DNA of 64,000 nucleotides from Emydura subglobosa (lineage: Eukaryota; Chordata; Testudines; Chelidae): positions 14,171,049-14,235,048 of the forward strand of contig ML679956.1 in the NCBI GenBank assembly GCA_007922225.1. Direction: 5' to 3'. This document shows, piece after piece, positions 52,801-59,800 of the stretch (the first letter of the stretch is position 1; each line of letters starts with the position of its first letter). The translations under genes and the position numbers were made by a program. The notes below the pieces were generated by a model. It saw only the letters and a list, made by a program, of their open reading frames with translations. It was not told the DNA's origin and ran no database searches.

Positions 52801-55800
52801 CACATTTGTTTCAGCATTAATATTCACTAAATTTCTATGTCGTGTTTAAAAATTCACAGTGAGAATAGGTGTGGGGTTTTTTAGATTTAGTTAATGGGTT
52901 AAGACTATTGGTGAGCAGTCACTGTTTTGAGAAATAGGAAATACGAAGTCAGTTTTTAAAGTGGAATGTTCCACCAGGAGAAAATCACATTTTTCCTCCC
53001 AACATGTTACACTGAGCAATATAAAAATACTTAAGACAGCAGGCACGACTAATCACTGACTGGTGTAGAGAAAAGGGATTATTAAAACTTTTGTTTTGGC
53101 TTTCAACAGTGGTAATCTTTATACATGGGTTGGTATTGGATATTTGGGAACAAACCCAAGTGAATATTTAAATTTGAAGATCAATGTCTATTTGTTTATC
53201 TTCAGTCCTGCAGGATGGGATAATGACAAGAAGATAGGAATATTACATGAAAACTTTCAGATACTAAAAGCAGATGACAGTTTTGAAGATATCATAACAA
53301 AACCACCTGTCAGAAAGGTAACTTGATTTCAGCATGTTTCAAAAGAAAGAAGCCTATTTTGTTAACATGTAGGAATATAACATTTGGTGTGTCTTGGTTG
53401 CCATGCTTTAGAGCATTTCTCCCTTCCCTTGGTTGGCTACTCCATGTGTATTAACGACAAGACTTTTGTTCATCTTCTGATCACCTTTTAGTTGAGTTCT
53501 CCAGTTTGCTTCCTGTTTCCTCTTGAAAGCACCAGAAACTAGATCTCCTTCCTTATTGTTTGCATTGTTATAGTTAGTTGTTGTCCAACATGAAGAGGAA
53601 GAAAAAGATGGGTGTTGCTACATGTAGCAACACCCCACTCCCCTCAACATCTGGCTTGTTTTGCTCAATCTGAGAAGGTGCAGGTTCCAACAGCATCTTT
53701 GGAAGCGGCCTAAACATTTAGCACAAACTGTTCATGTTGGGTTGTATTCCTGTGCCTCTGCCTTCATGGAGGTGACTTGAACTGGATCTTTAGACAATTC
53801 TCTGGGTAGTGCATGTGGTGAAAATGAAGGACCAGCCTTCCAGGTAGGATCTATGTCCTATGTTCAGATATAGGTAGGATAAACTGAGTCTTGTATATGC
53901 AGATTTCTTAATTCTAGCTCTCTAAAAGAGAATAGAGGCCCGCTGTTTGTTCTCCTCAATCATCAGTGTCTCTTCTTCATTACTTAAAGGGTTTGTGTTT
54001 TATCCAACAAAGAAATGCGTTTGTAGATTTTTTTTTTTTTTTTTTCCCCCATCTCTCTCCTCCCTGCTGTCATTATTCTCTGTAGAACTTTCTTCAGAGG
54101 AAAGGAAAGCTGTTGATGACAATCCAAAGGCTGAACCTGAAGCCCACTACATTTCCAGTCTTACAGGATAGCCTCTTAAAATGCCTAGGATTACCTGATA
54201 AAATAGCTACCGAAAACCCTTCTATTCTCTCCACCAGAAGAAAAAGATACGGGGGCAAAATCATTTAGCCATTGAGGTGTCTGGAATCACAGACCTGGTC
54301 TACACTAGAGAGTTTTGTTGCAAAAGTCAGCTTTTTTGACTAGTGCTGGTGTACACACTGCAAGGACATATACCCCCTCTTTGCCCCTGCCCCCACTGAC
54401 AAAACTGCCCTGTTTTTTTGACCAAATAAAATCACTTCGACACAAGAAGTGTAGGGCTTTTGTCGGCATAGCTGGAGCGACACAGTGTCAGTGTAGACCC
54501 TGTGTCCCCTTACATCTGGTTGGGCTGTCATTCTTGTCAATTTCACTGGAGTGGTGAAATTGACAAGAAAGCAGAAGTCAAGGCAGCTGGTTCCCACTCC
54601 CAGCTGAGAGCAGGGTGAGAAACCCATGTTGTTGGCACCTGCCTCCCAGCTGCCAGCAGGGACAGGGCGAGCTGCAGGCAGCTGGTCTCCACTCTCAGCT
54701 GGGAGCTGAGGCCAGAAGTCCAGGAGCTTCTGCATCTGCTCCCTGCCCTGACCCAAAGAGGGCAGTATGAACATCAGTCACCATTGTAATTATAGCGGTG
54801 GCTGTAAGTCCACCTATATTAGGTTGATTTATTTTTTGAAGTGTAGACAAGACCAAACTAAATCAGGCTGCCATGCCCCAGATGTCAGTTACTGACCTCA
54901 TAATCTCAAACTGTAAACTCAGAGATGAGTCAAGGTAGCTGGCAGTTAAACCATTAGGATTGCTGCCATATTCAAAAAATTATAAACCTCCTGTGCTTGT
55001 TCACTGGTGTGTGGTACTGTTTTTACCAGTATATACAAGTACATCTTTAGTTTCCAGACGGGACGAAGCATTATAACTCAACATTTTTCATTATAGTATG
55101 CCCCCTAAAATAGCTTACTGACTCATTTTTTTCAAAAGCACACAAATTGAATGGAACACATACAATGTAATAAAATACAATATTAAAACATCTAATTTAG
55201 ATAGGCCTGTTGTGCCTTTTTGCCATTGTGCCAATATTTAGTCAATGAAAGTGTTAAGAAAGCACAGACTTCTTCTTTTTAAATACATCCAACAAAGTGG
55301 GTTTCTGCCGACGAAAGCTTATGCCTAAATAAATTTGTTAGTCTTTAAGGTGCCCCAGAATTCTCGCTGTTTTTCTTTTTAAATTATGTCAATCGCAATC
55401 ATCTTGAAATGTTTTTTGTATTGCAGTTTGTGCATGAAAAAGAAATAGTAGCAGAAGATGATCAAGTGTTTCTTATGAAGCAGCAGGTAGAGTTACTTTG
55501 TATTTGTATGTTGGGCAATTAGTTTCATTTAAGCGTGTTTAATTAAATTATATTTATTTTTGAACTTATTATAGTAAATGCAAACAGTAATGTCTAAAAT
55601 ATTTTTTTGTTTTCCAGTCTCTATTAGCAAAACAGCCACCGTCTGCAGCTGGAAGGCCAGTGGTTAGTAATAAAGATTTTAAATATTAAAACTAAGTGTG
55701 AAATAGCACATTCTTTGGTTTTGATGAATACAATAGCATGTTTGGGTGAGAGGATTGCTGACTTCAGTGCTAAGAGTACTTGTGATCTACAAGCGTTTTC

Positions 55801-58800
55801 TTAATGCTTTTCCACAGTTTTCTTATTGATGTAAAAATACTTAAACCCAGAATGAAATTGAGCTCCAAAGTGTGCACACTTTGAGATACGTATGTATACC
55901 TACACTTAAGAGAGATTTCTGCAACTAGTAAATAAAATGCTCAGCAATGTAACTCTTGTTACTTGTTTAAGTTTTAATTTAGAAAAAATCATAAGACAGC
56001 TCCTATAACCTTTTAAAGTGACAAGCAACAACTCAGCAATATGATCTATTAAGCTGATTTTGTAAGGCAATGAGTAATCAAGATTTTCCTTGCTGTTTGC
56101 TTTTAATAAAAATTCTTCTTTCCTCCATATTTGTGGCAACTTGCCTTCGTTCTAAGGAGAGCTGGGTGTAGCTTCTCCGTGAACTAATACATTTTCCAGA
56201 ACAACCAGAGCTTTACTTACTGATCAGCAAGGTGTTTCCTCTCTCCCAGTCTCTTATAAGGGTGGAGTACCCCACCTCTGCAGTGCTTCCAGTTGTTGGA
56301 CTGGTGGATTTTAGTTGCAATACTGTTTTTTTCCGTTCACTTTCAGGTGCTTCACTAACACATTGCACATATTCATTTCTGTAAAAATGTGTACTTCACT
56401 GCATTTCATGATTTCTCATTTAAAACTGATTAATTTTTTGCCATGAGTATTCCATTACATGATCAGTAATGTAATAAGGAAAAAATAGCAAAATGTAATT
56501 GAATAGTTCTGCTTGTATAGATGAATAGCTTACATAATTTATTTTGTGTACTCGACTTCTAGAAATAGTTTGAATATTCAATCTTCTACTTTTGTGTAGG
56601 ATGCCTCGCCAAGAGTTCCTGGAGGCTCCCCTAGGACACCAAACAGATCAGTAACATCCAACGTGGCCAGTGTCACACCTATCCCTACAGGCTCAAAAAA
56701 AATTGATCCTAATATGAAAGGTATATTTCTTATGCAGGGAAGATGTGGTGGGAATAAGTTAGTTGCTCTTGACTGCTTACTTGAAATATTTTTGTATTTG
56801 TTTATACTGACCTAATGTATGTAAGGCTATGTCCACACTAGCACTTTTGTTGGTAAATCTTTCGTCGGTCAGGTATGAACACCCCTTTGACTGACATAAG
56901 TTTCACTGATAGAAGCAATGGTGTGGATAGCACTATGTCGGCAGAAGACGCACTCCTGCCAACATAGCTACTGCTGCTCCTTGGGGGTAGTTTAATTATG
57001 CCAATGGGAGAGCTCTCTCCCATCAGCATAGAGCAGCTACATGGGAGATCTTACAGCAGCGCAGCTGCAACGGTACAGCTGTGCCACTGTAAGGTCTCTA
57101 GTGTAGACATATCCTAAGAGATAAGAAGGGTGAGGTAATATCTGGTTATTATTGGACTAACTTCTGTTGGTGAAAGGGACAAGCTTTCGAACCTCAGAGA
57201 GCTCTTCTTTATGTATGGAGAAGGAAACCAGAGTGTTCAAGGTGGGACGGATTGTTAGTAGGGTTAGTAGGCAGCAGGGTGTGTTACAGCTGTTGTAGTT
57301 GGACATAAAACCAATGTCTCTAAATCTATGGTTTTTAGAGTCTAGCAGAGTTATGAGTTTGTTCCCAGGTCTATCTTTTGAAGGTTGTGTGCAGGTTTCC
57401 TTTGCGGACAAGACCTGAGAATTCCAATATGGGGTGATCATTTTGTGAAGTGTTTGCTCAGTGCTTTTTGTCAGAGTGTTTTTGTCTTATCACTTTTCTA
57501 TGTGAGTTCATTTGAGAGCATAGCGTTTGTCTGGTTTCACCCATGTTGTTGTGGTATACCTTATCAAGGGCATCAAATGTCCCAATATGTTGATAGTCGT
57601 GTAGGAGCCGTGGATCTTGAAAAGTGTGGTGTTGAGGGGAATATTGATCATTGTAGCAATGTTGATATGGTTGCAGGTTTTGCATTTGTTGTTTTGGCAG
57701 GGTCTGGTGCAGCTTTGAGTTGGTGTATCCTTGTCTTGCTTCTGATAAGGAGCTTAGTGAGGTTCGGGGATTGTCTAAAGGCCAGAAGAGGGAGTTCGAG
57801 AGAGATTTATTTTTTGGTTGTGGTCCCCATCAAATGTAGGTTGTTGGACAATATCCTGTATGGCAGTGATTTTCACTATTTTTCAAGCAGGGGCCACTTT
57901 GGCAAAAAACCTTCAATGTGAGAGCCATATCAACTACTACCCACACTGCTGGGGGGGAGACACAGCTGAGAGGGGCAGCACAGCTGGGGAGAGGCACATT
58001 GCTTGATGGGGGAATAGTGGGGGCACACTGCTTGAGGGGAGCCATACATGGATATGAGGGGTGTGCTATTTGGGGAAGGGGGGGAACAGATGGCCATGGG
58101 GGCGCACTGCTGGGGGGGAGGCGCCACTTGCGGGGGCGCAGCCAAGGAGCAGACAGCAGGGCCACGGCACTGCCAGGGACTGGGGACAAACCCAGTCTTG
58201 TTTCTGCCCAAGCCTGGACTTGCTCCCAGCAGGCTAGGCCCCCATCTCCCCATGGGTGCAGCCCATGGTCCTCAGCCTCAAGCAGTGCAGGGGCCACCCT
58301 AATCCCGCCTCTTCTCCCCCCCCCCCCCGTCTCCCATGTGGGTCCAGCCAGCACCCCCCTCCAGATCACCTTGGTATGCCACTGGCACCCCAGCTCCCAC
58401 TTGGCCCCCTCCCATGAGGTCCTCCCTCCCCCCATTGTCTGCTCTCCTCTCAGCGCAGCCCACCCTGCTTAGCTCCGCTACCCTGCGCAATGCTGACCTG
58501 CTGGTGAATGACTCTCTCACCGCCTCGCAGGGTCCCGGGAGTGTGGAGAGCAGAGGAGGCGACTCTCCCCCCTCTCCCCAGCAGGGTGAGTTGCGCTGCC
58601 CATGTGGAGAGCCCCTCCTTGCCCCACACAGTTCTGTCCCCTTTTCCAGGTGTGTGTGAGGGGAGTCAATTAATCAGGGAGCTGCAATTAGGATCCGTGG
58701 GGCCACCACTGGCTCACGGGCTTTGCAATGAGGAGCACTGCTGTATGGTATGGGTTCTAGTGTGGGATGGTAAGGGACAACTAGGGGCAAGTAGGTTCTC

Positions 58801-59800
58801 CTGGGGTATTTGCATGGCCCATTCCATGATACTATCTACTTCTCTAGTGGAGTGTCCTTGTTTGAAGGCATTTTTAAATGTGTTAAAATGTGAATCCTAG
58901 ATCTTCTCTTCAGAGCATATTCTGTGATATCTGAATGCCTGGCTGTAGATAACAGATTTCTTGGTGTCTGAGGGGGTTGCTGGATTTGCAGAGGTAAATG
59001 TGGTGGTTTGAGTGTTTTTTGTATATAGCTGTCTGTAGTAGCCCATTGTTGAAGCTGATTGTGGTGTCCGGGAAGTTGATGTTAGTGTGAGTGTACCAGG
59101 GAGAGTTTGATGGATAGGTGGTGGTGGTTGAAGTAGTGGTAGAAATCTTTGAGGGAGTTTAGGTACTCTGTCTAAGGATGAAAATATTGATTGATATTGT
59201 TTTTGTGATGCATTTTTACAGAAATTCTTCCTCAAGGTGGCCCATGAAAAGGTTGGAATATTGGGGAGGCATCCTAGTACCCATGGTTTGGACAAAGTAT
59301 TGGTTGTTGAATATAAAATTATGATGGGTGAGGATGAAATAGAGCAGACGGTCAGTGTGTTTGGAATGGATTTCTGGGCTTTGTCCATTGTTTGCTGCCT
59401 GTCAAATATCTATAAGACAATCTCTCACCTTGTATTTAGCTTGAACACTTAGGTTTCCTTCTCCAGTTCTGAAGAAAAGTTTGGTGAACCCTGAAACCTT
59501 CCAATAAAAGATACTACCTCACCCACCTTTGTCTTTCTTGTATCCTTGGACCAACCTGGTACTACAACACTGTGTGTAGTCAGCATTTATTTGGAAAACG
59601 TTTTTCATATATAAAAATATCTTTCCACTTTTTTGATGTAGCTGGAGCCACAAGTGAAGGTGTCCTAGCTAACTTCTTCAACAGTTTGCTGAGTAAAAAA
59701 ACCGGTTCCCCAGGTGGTCCTGGCGTTGGCAGTGGCAGCCCTGGAGGAGGGGGCAGTGGAGGTGGTGGCAGCAATTTACCACCAGCAACAAAGAAATCAG
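19692..59800 (+). CDS. DYNC1LI1: DYNC1LI1, dynein cytoplasmic 1 light intermediate chain 1 (12 coding exons, 3' end outside window)
   Basis: Exons are 19692-19837, 20107-20180, 35016-35132, 38986-39216, 44756-44925, 50476-50569, 52561-52696, 53206-53317, 55427-55486, 55618-55662, 56600-56720 and 59642-59800. They splice in frame to 488 codons plus one base. The translation reads as vertebrate LIC1 throughout: P-loop-like GEDGAGKTS at residues 74-82, TKCD at 245-248, proline-directed sites S207-P, S398-P, S405-P and T408-P, and an adaptor helix with FF at 447-448. In the family, the Ras-like domain binds the dynein heavy chain and the disordered tail binds adaptors such as Hook, BicD and Spindly, linking cytoplasmic dynein to cargo on microtubules. 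LIC1 rather than LIC2 is inferred from the N-terminus and the glycine-rich tail. The last exon was looked for between 59801 and 64000 and not found, so the CDS is partial. No frameshift or internal stop was seen. Confidence 0.97.
19838..20106 (+). other. DYNC1LI1: DYNC1LI1 intron 1 (269 bases)
   Basis: Donor GTAACC and acceptor CCTCAG. Short, very GC-rich and still inside the CpG island. No other feature seen. Confidence 0.9.
20107..20180 (+). CDS. DYNC1LI1: DYNC1LI1 exon 2
   Basis: Residues 49-74, completing Trp49 and reading [19 protein letters not shown] up to the first base of the P-loop glycine codon. The acceptor is CCTCAG and the donor is GTAAGT. This strongly conserved stretch leads into the first beta strand (NVLLLG) of the Ras-like domain. 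Confidence 0.96.
22780..22940. repeat. Fold-back repeat sharing the ends of the Penelope-like element
   Basis: Starts GGGTGAGATAATATCTTTTT and ends with AATAAAAGATATTACCTCACCC followed by CTAAGACCAACACGGATGC. The same two end sequences bound the 2.4 kb element at 57128-59572, so this 160-base unit looks like a deleted derivative of the same family. Confidence 0.65.
25767..26206. mobile_element. hAT non-autonomous transposon with GC-rich tandem core
   Basis: Perfect 8-base duplication TATTAGAT at 25759-25766 and 26207-26214. Terminal inverted repeats are CAGGGCTTGACAAA at both ends (right end read in reverse). The 440-base interior has no transposase but carries three or four related GC-rich modules, each including CACTCCAGCCAGGG or a variant and a GGGCCCACGTT-like box. 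Several overlapping GC-rich open frames here are by-products. Confidence 0.92.
30935..31500. mobile_element. Long inverted-repeat (fold-back) element with 11-base target duplication
   Basis: Flanked by CTAGCATCCTT at 30935-30945 and 31490-31500. The arms at about 30989-31116 and 31361-31489 are reverse complements with only about three mismatches over roughly 128 bases, around a 244-base loop. The left end has an extra head, GGGGTAGCCGTGTTAGTTTG, missing on the right. The arm sequence (ACATAAGCTTTCGAGAGACT and a CTTCAGATG motif) belongs to a very common reptile repeat whose class I cannot name with certainty. Confidence 0.8.
35016..35132 (+). CDS. DYNC1LI1: DYNC1LI1 exon 3 (P-loop)
   Basis: Residues 74-113. 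Holds the P-loop-like GEDGAGKTS followed by [20 protein letters not shown]. The acceptor is TTCTAG and the donor is GTAAGT. The P-loop marks the G-protein fold of the LIC family. Nucleotide binding by LICs is thought to be structural rather than a switch. Confidence 0.97.
35290..36430 (-). repeat. LTR-like dispersed repeat
   Basis: Long non-coding stretch whose style and end (TTACATGGCATATTTTGTGAG, then AATGGTCACCCCTAATCCAG) resemble abundant reptile LTR-type repeats in reverse orientation. No coding frame, partner LTR or primer site was identified. Borders are approximate. Confidence 0.35.
36500..37900 (-). mobile_element. L2-clade LINE, antisense, degenerate
   Basis: Read on the minus strand, about 37750-37800 gives [13 protein letters not shown], the usual LDLSAAFDTVNH block. 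[12 protein letters not shown] sequence follows near 37600, and the catalytic box reads [12 protein letters not shown] with YADD at 37510-37521. The plus-strand left end (about 36500-36640), with TATTAATATAGCACCTGGGA and CTCAAAGAGTTTACAAT, is the reverse of the characteristic L2-type 3' tail. Stops and frameshifts show it is dead. Confidence 0.82.
38986..39216 (+). CDS. DYNC1LI1: DYNC1LI1 exon 4
   Basis: Residues 113-190, the largest exon in the window (231 bases). Begins [13 protein letters not shown] and includes [12 protein letters not shown] and [15 protein letters not shown], core strands and helices of the Ras-like domain. The acceptor is TTACAG and the donor is GTGAGT. The reading frame runs on past the donor to a stop near 39288. 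That tail is intron. Confidence 0.97.
39770..39885 (-). repeat. MIR-like SINE fragment
   Basis: Reverse-orientation MIR-type segment: GGCCTAAGTGACATGCTCAC, then GGAAGTCTGTGGCAGAGCC, then TCTCCTAAGTCCTCGGCTAG and a GACCATCCTT end, matching the layout of the copy at 6.4 kb. Short and degenerate. Confidence 0.55.
40082..40104. repeat. Homopolymer pair T11G12
   Basis: Eleven T followed by twelve G and then CCGGGG. It could be length-variable or a sequencing-error site. The G tract could form a quadruplex. Confidence 0.85.
40690..43310 (-). mobile_element. CR1 LINE, antisense, 2.6 kb, degenerate ORF2
   Basis: The plus strand starts with the reversed CR1 tail (AGAAACATAGAGCCAGAAAG, then GAGGCCATCTAGCC). 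On the minus strand, 43060-42854 gives [20 protein letters not shown], near the end of the endonuclease-RT linker, and 42220-41999 gives the RT block [20 protein letters not shown] then [14 protein letters not shown]. The 3' end is present while the 5' part of ORF2 and all of ORF1 are missing, the usual 5' truncation. Stops break the frame, so it is inactive. It lies opposite to DYNC1LI1 transcription. Confidence 0.93.
44756..44925 (+). CDS. DYNC1LI1: DYNC1LI1 exon 5
   Basis: Residues 190-246, from [20 protein letters not shown] to VVVCTK. Contains the surface loop with Ser207-Pro and a basic RRNTS motif. Ser207 is at the same number as a phosphosite known in human LIC1. The acceptor is TTTCAG. 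The donor GTTTGT is weak compared with its neighbours. Confidence 0.96.
46579..46727 (+). repeat. DIRS-like terminal repeat, left copy
   Basis: Runs from TTCTTCAAGTGCTTGCTCAT through GCACCCTCTGCAGTGGCAC to TATAAGGGTAC. Aligns base for base, with scattered differences, to 49837-49984 in the same orientation. Confidence 0.82.
49778..50105. repeat. DIRS-like terminal unit, right copy, palindromic
   Basis: Contains the second terminal segment (49837-49984). About 50 bases at its left (TTACTGACCTTCTGTACCTG, then TTCTTCGAGATG, then TGCTCATGTCC) recur as a reverse complement at 50053-50104 (GGACATGAGCA, then CATCTCGAAGAAC, then AGTTACAGAAGGTTAGTAA). The unit can fold into a long hairpin. Confidence 0.8.
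50476..50569 (+). CDS. DYNC1LI1: DYNC1LI1 exon 6
   Basis: Residues 247-278, beginning [20 protein letters not shown]. This completes the TKCD motif that stands where GTPases have NKxD. The acceptor is GACAG after a long T run. The donor is GTATCCTTT, the exact consensus of a U12-type 5' splice site. The exon ends one base into the Tyr278 codon. Confidence 0.96.
50570..52560 (+). other. DYNC1LI1: DYNC1LI1 intron 6, probable U12-type intron
   Basis: The donor reads GTATCCTTT, a full match to the minor-spliceosome 5' splice site (RTATCCTTT). Just before the acceptor, TTCTTTTAAC (about 52539-52548) resembles the U12 branch site TTCCTTAAC and sits about 12 bases before the terminal AG, the usual close spacing. 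There is no strong polypyrimidine tract between branch site and AG, also typical of U12 introns. The body has an A run near 50789-50806 and is otherwise unremarkable. Confidence 0.8.
52561..52696 (+). CDS. DYNC1LI1: DYNC1LI1 exon 7
   Basis: Residues 278-323: [17 protein letters not shown] and the following helix, then the VVEKDAVFI segment. The acceptor ATTCAG lies just after a U12-like branch site. The donor is GTAAGT. Confidence 0.96.
52697..53205 (+). other. DYNC1LI1: DYNC1LI1 intron 7
   Basis: Donor GTAAGT and acceptor CTTCAG. AT-rich, no repeat or other gene recognised. Confidence 0.9.
53206..53317 (+). CDS. DYNC1LI1: DYNC1LI1 exon 8
   Basis: Residues 323-360: [18 protein letters not shown] and [11 protein letters not shown], the region wrapping from the Ras-like domain toward the heavy-chain contact. 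The acceptor is CTTCAG and the donor is GTAACT. An open frame enters from the intron at 53096, but family alignment sets the exon start at 53206. Confidence 0.96.
54293..54853. mobile_element. TIR element (MITE), TGTCTACACT-type ends
   Basis: The left end CCTGGTCTACACT and the right end AGTGTAGACAAGACC form an inverted pair. The GC-rich interior has repeated CAGCTGGTTCCCACTCCCAGC and CAGCTGGTCTCCACTCTCAGC modules. No transposase. A clean 3-base duplication was not confirmed. Confidence 0.65.
55293..55374 (-). repeat. Single arm of the fold-back repeat family
   Basis: CAAAGTGGGTTTCTGCCGAC, then GAAAGCTTATGCC, then AAATTTGTTAGTCTTTAAGG, then TGCCCCAGAATTCTCGCTGT: the same family as the right arm of the 30.9 kb element, in the same orientation as that arm but more diverged. 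Confidence 0.75.
55427..55486 (+). CDS. DYNC1LI1: DYNC1LI1 exon 9
   Basis: Residues 361-380, exactly 20 codons ([20 protein letters not shown]). Phase 0 at both ends. The acceptor is TTGCAG and the donor is GTAGAG. Too short to stand out as an open frame. Recognised from the protein sequence and splice sites. Confidence 0.96.
55487..55617 (+). other. DYNC1LI1: DYNC1LI1 intron 9 (131 bases)
   Basis: Donor GTAGAG and acceptor TTCCAG. Small and AT-rich. Confidence 0.9.
55618..55662 (+). CDS. DYNC1LI1: DYNC1LI1 exon 10 (45-base exon)
   Basis: Residues 381-395 ([15 protein letters not shown]), 15 codons, phase 0 at both ends. The acceptor is TTCCAG and the donor is GTTAGT. It starts the flexible tail after the Ras-like domain and is separated from exon 9 by only 131 bases. 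Confidence 0.95.
55663..56599 (+). other. DYNC1LI1: DYNC1LI1 intron 10
   Basis: Donor GTTAGT and acceptor TGTAG. No repeat or gene recognised. Confidence 0.9.
56600..56720 (+). CDS. DYNC1LI1: DYNC1LI1 exon 11
   Basis: Residues 396-436: [17 protein letters not shown] then a Ser/Thr/Pro-rich stretch ending KKIDPNMK. Ser398, Ser405 and Thr408 each precede proline and match phosphosites known in the human protein. This is the disordered linker before the adaptor helix. The acceptor is TGTAG and the donor is GTATAT. Confidence 0.96.
56825..57114. mobile_element. MITE with TAA target duplication (Harbinger-like)
   Basis: TAA flanks both sides (56822-56824 and 57115-57117). Inverted ends are GGCTATGTCCACACT and GGATATGTCTACACT (right end read in reverse). 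290 bases, no coding capacity. A 3-base TWA duplication and these ends fit PIF/Harbinger. The superfamily call is an inference. Confidence 0.82.
57128..59572 (-). mobile_element. Penelope-like element, antisense, broken and split by a hAT insertion
   Basis: The ends are inverted versions of one sequence: GGGTGAGGTAATATC on the left and GATACTACCTCACCC on the right. On the minus strand the region 59388-58897 carries the end of a Penelope-type RT (YRQLYTKN, then [19 protein letters not shown], in two frames). After the insertion, about 57720-57640 gives the cysteine pair segment [12 protein letters not shown]. About 57560-57480 gives [18 protein letters not shown], the GIY-YIG endonuclease core. 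The RT catalytic box was not seen. Frameshifts and stops make it inactive. The right edge lies only about 70 bases before DYNC1LI1 exon 12. Confidence 0.83.
57864..58740. mobile_element. hAT non-autonomous transposon nested in the Penelope-like element
   Basis: 8-base duplication CTGTATGG at 57856-57863 and 58741-58748. Inverted ends are CAGTGATTTTCACTATTT and CAGTGCTCCTCATTGC (right end in reverse), matching the hAT pattern CAGTGnTTCTCAA. The 877-base interior is GC-rich with a C run at about 58316-58328 and overlapping open frames on both strands (up to 201 codons), none with transposase features. Penelope-like sequence resumes directly after the right duplication. Confidence 0.92.
59642..59800 (+). 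CDS. DYNC1LI1: DYNC1LI1 exon 12 (adaptor-binding helix and Gly-rich linker)
   Basis: Residues 436-488 plus one base. Carries [17 protein letters not shown], the short amphipathic helix that in human LIC1 binds Hook3, BicD2 and Spindly. Phe447, Phe448, Leu451 and Leu452 occupy the expected numbers. A glycine-serine run including [10 protein letters not shown] (470-479) follows, then LPPATKKS. The acceptor is GATGTAG and the donor is GTATGA. The next exon should encode the acidic C-terminus and lies outside the window. Confidence 0.96.

Larger units (their letters stand above)
53318..55426 (+). other. DYNC1LI1: DYNC1LI1 intron 8
   Basis: Donor GTAACT and acceptor TTGCAG. Carries a T run at 54030-54045, a TIR element at 54293-54853 and a single arm of the fold-back repeat at 55293-55374. 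Bases 53318-54290 show nothing else. Confidence 0.88.
56721..59641 (+). other. DYNC1LI1: DYNC1LI1 intron 11
   Basis: Donor GTATAT and acceptor GATGTAG. Almost entirely mobile DNA: a TAA-flanked fold-back element (56825-57114), then a Penelope-like element (57128-59572) that contains a hAT element (57864-58740). Only about 70 bases of non-repeat sequence remain before exon 12. Confidence 0.88.

Noticed and set aside
57830..58472. Overlapping frames of 201 and 184 codons on opposite strands
   Set aside because: They lie in the GC-rich core of a hAT element and include its junctions with the Penelope-like element. No transposase or other family features.
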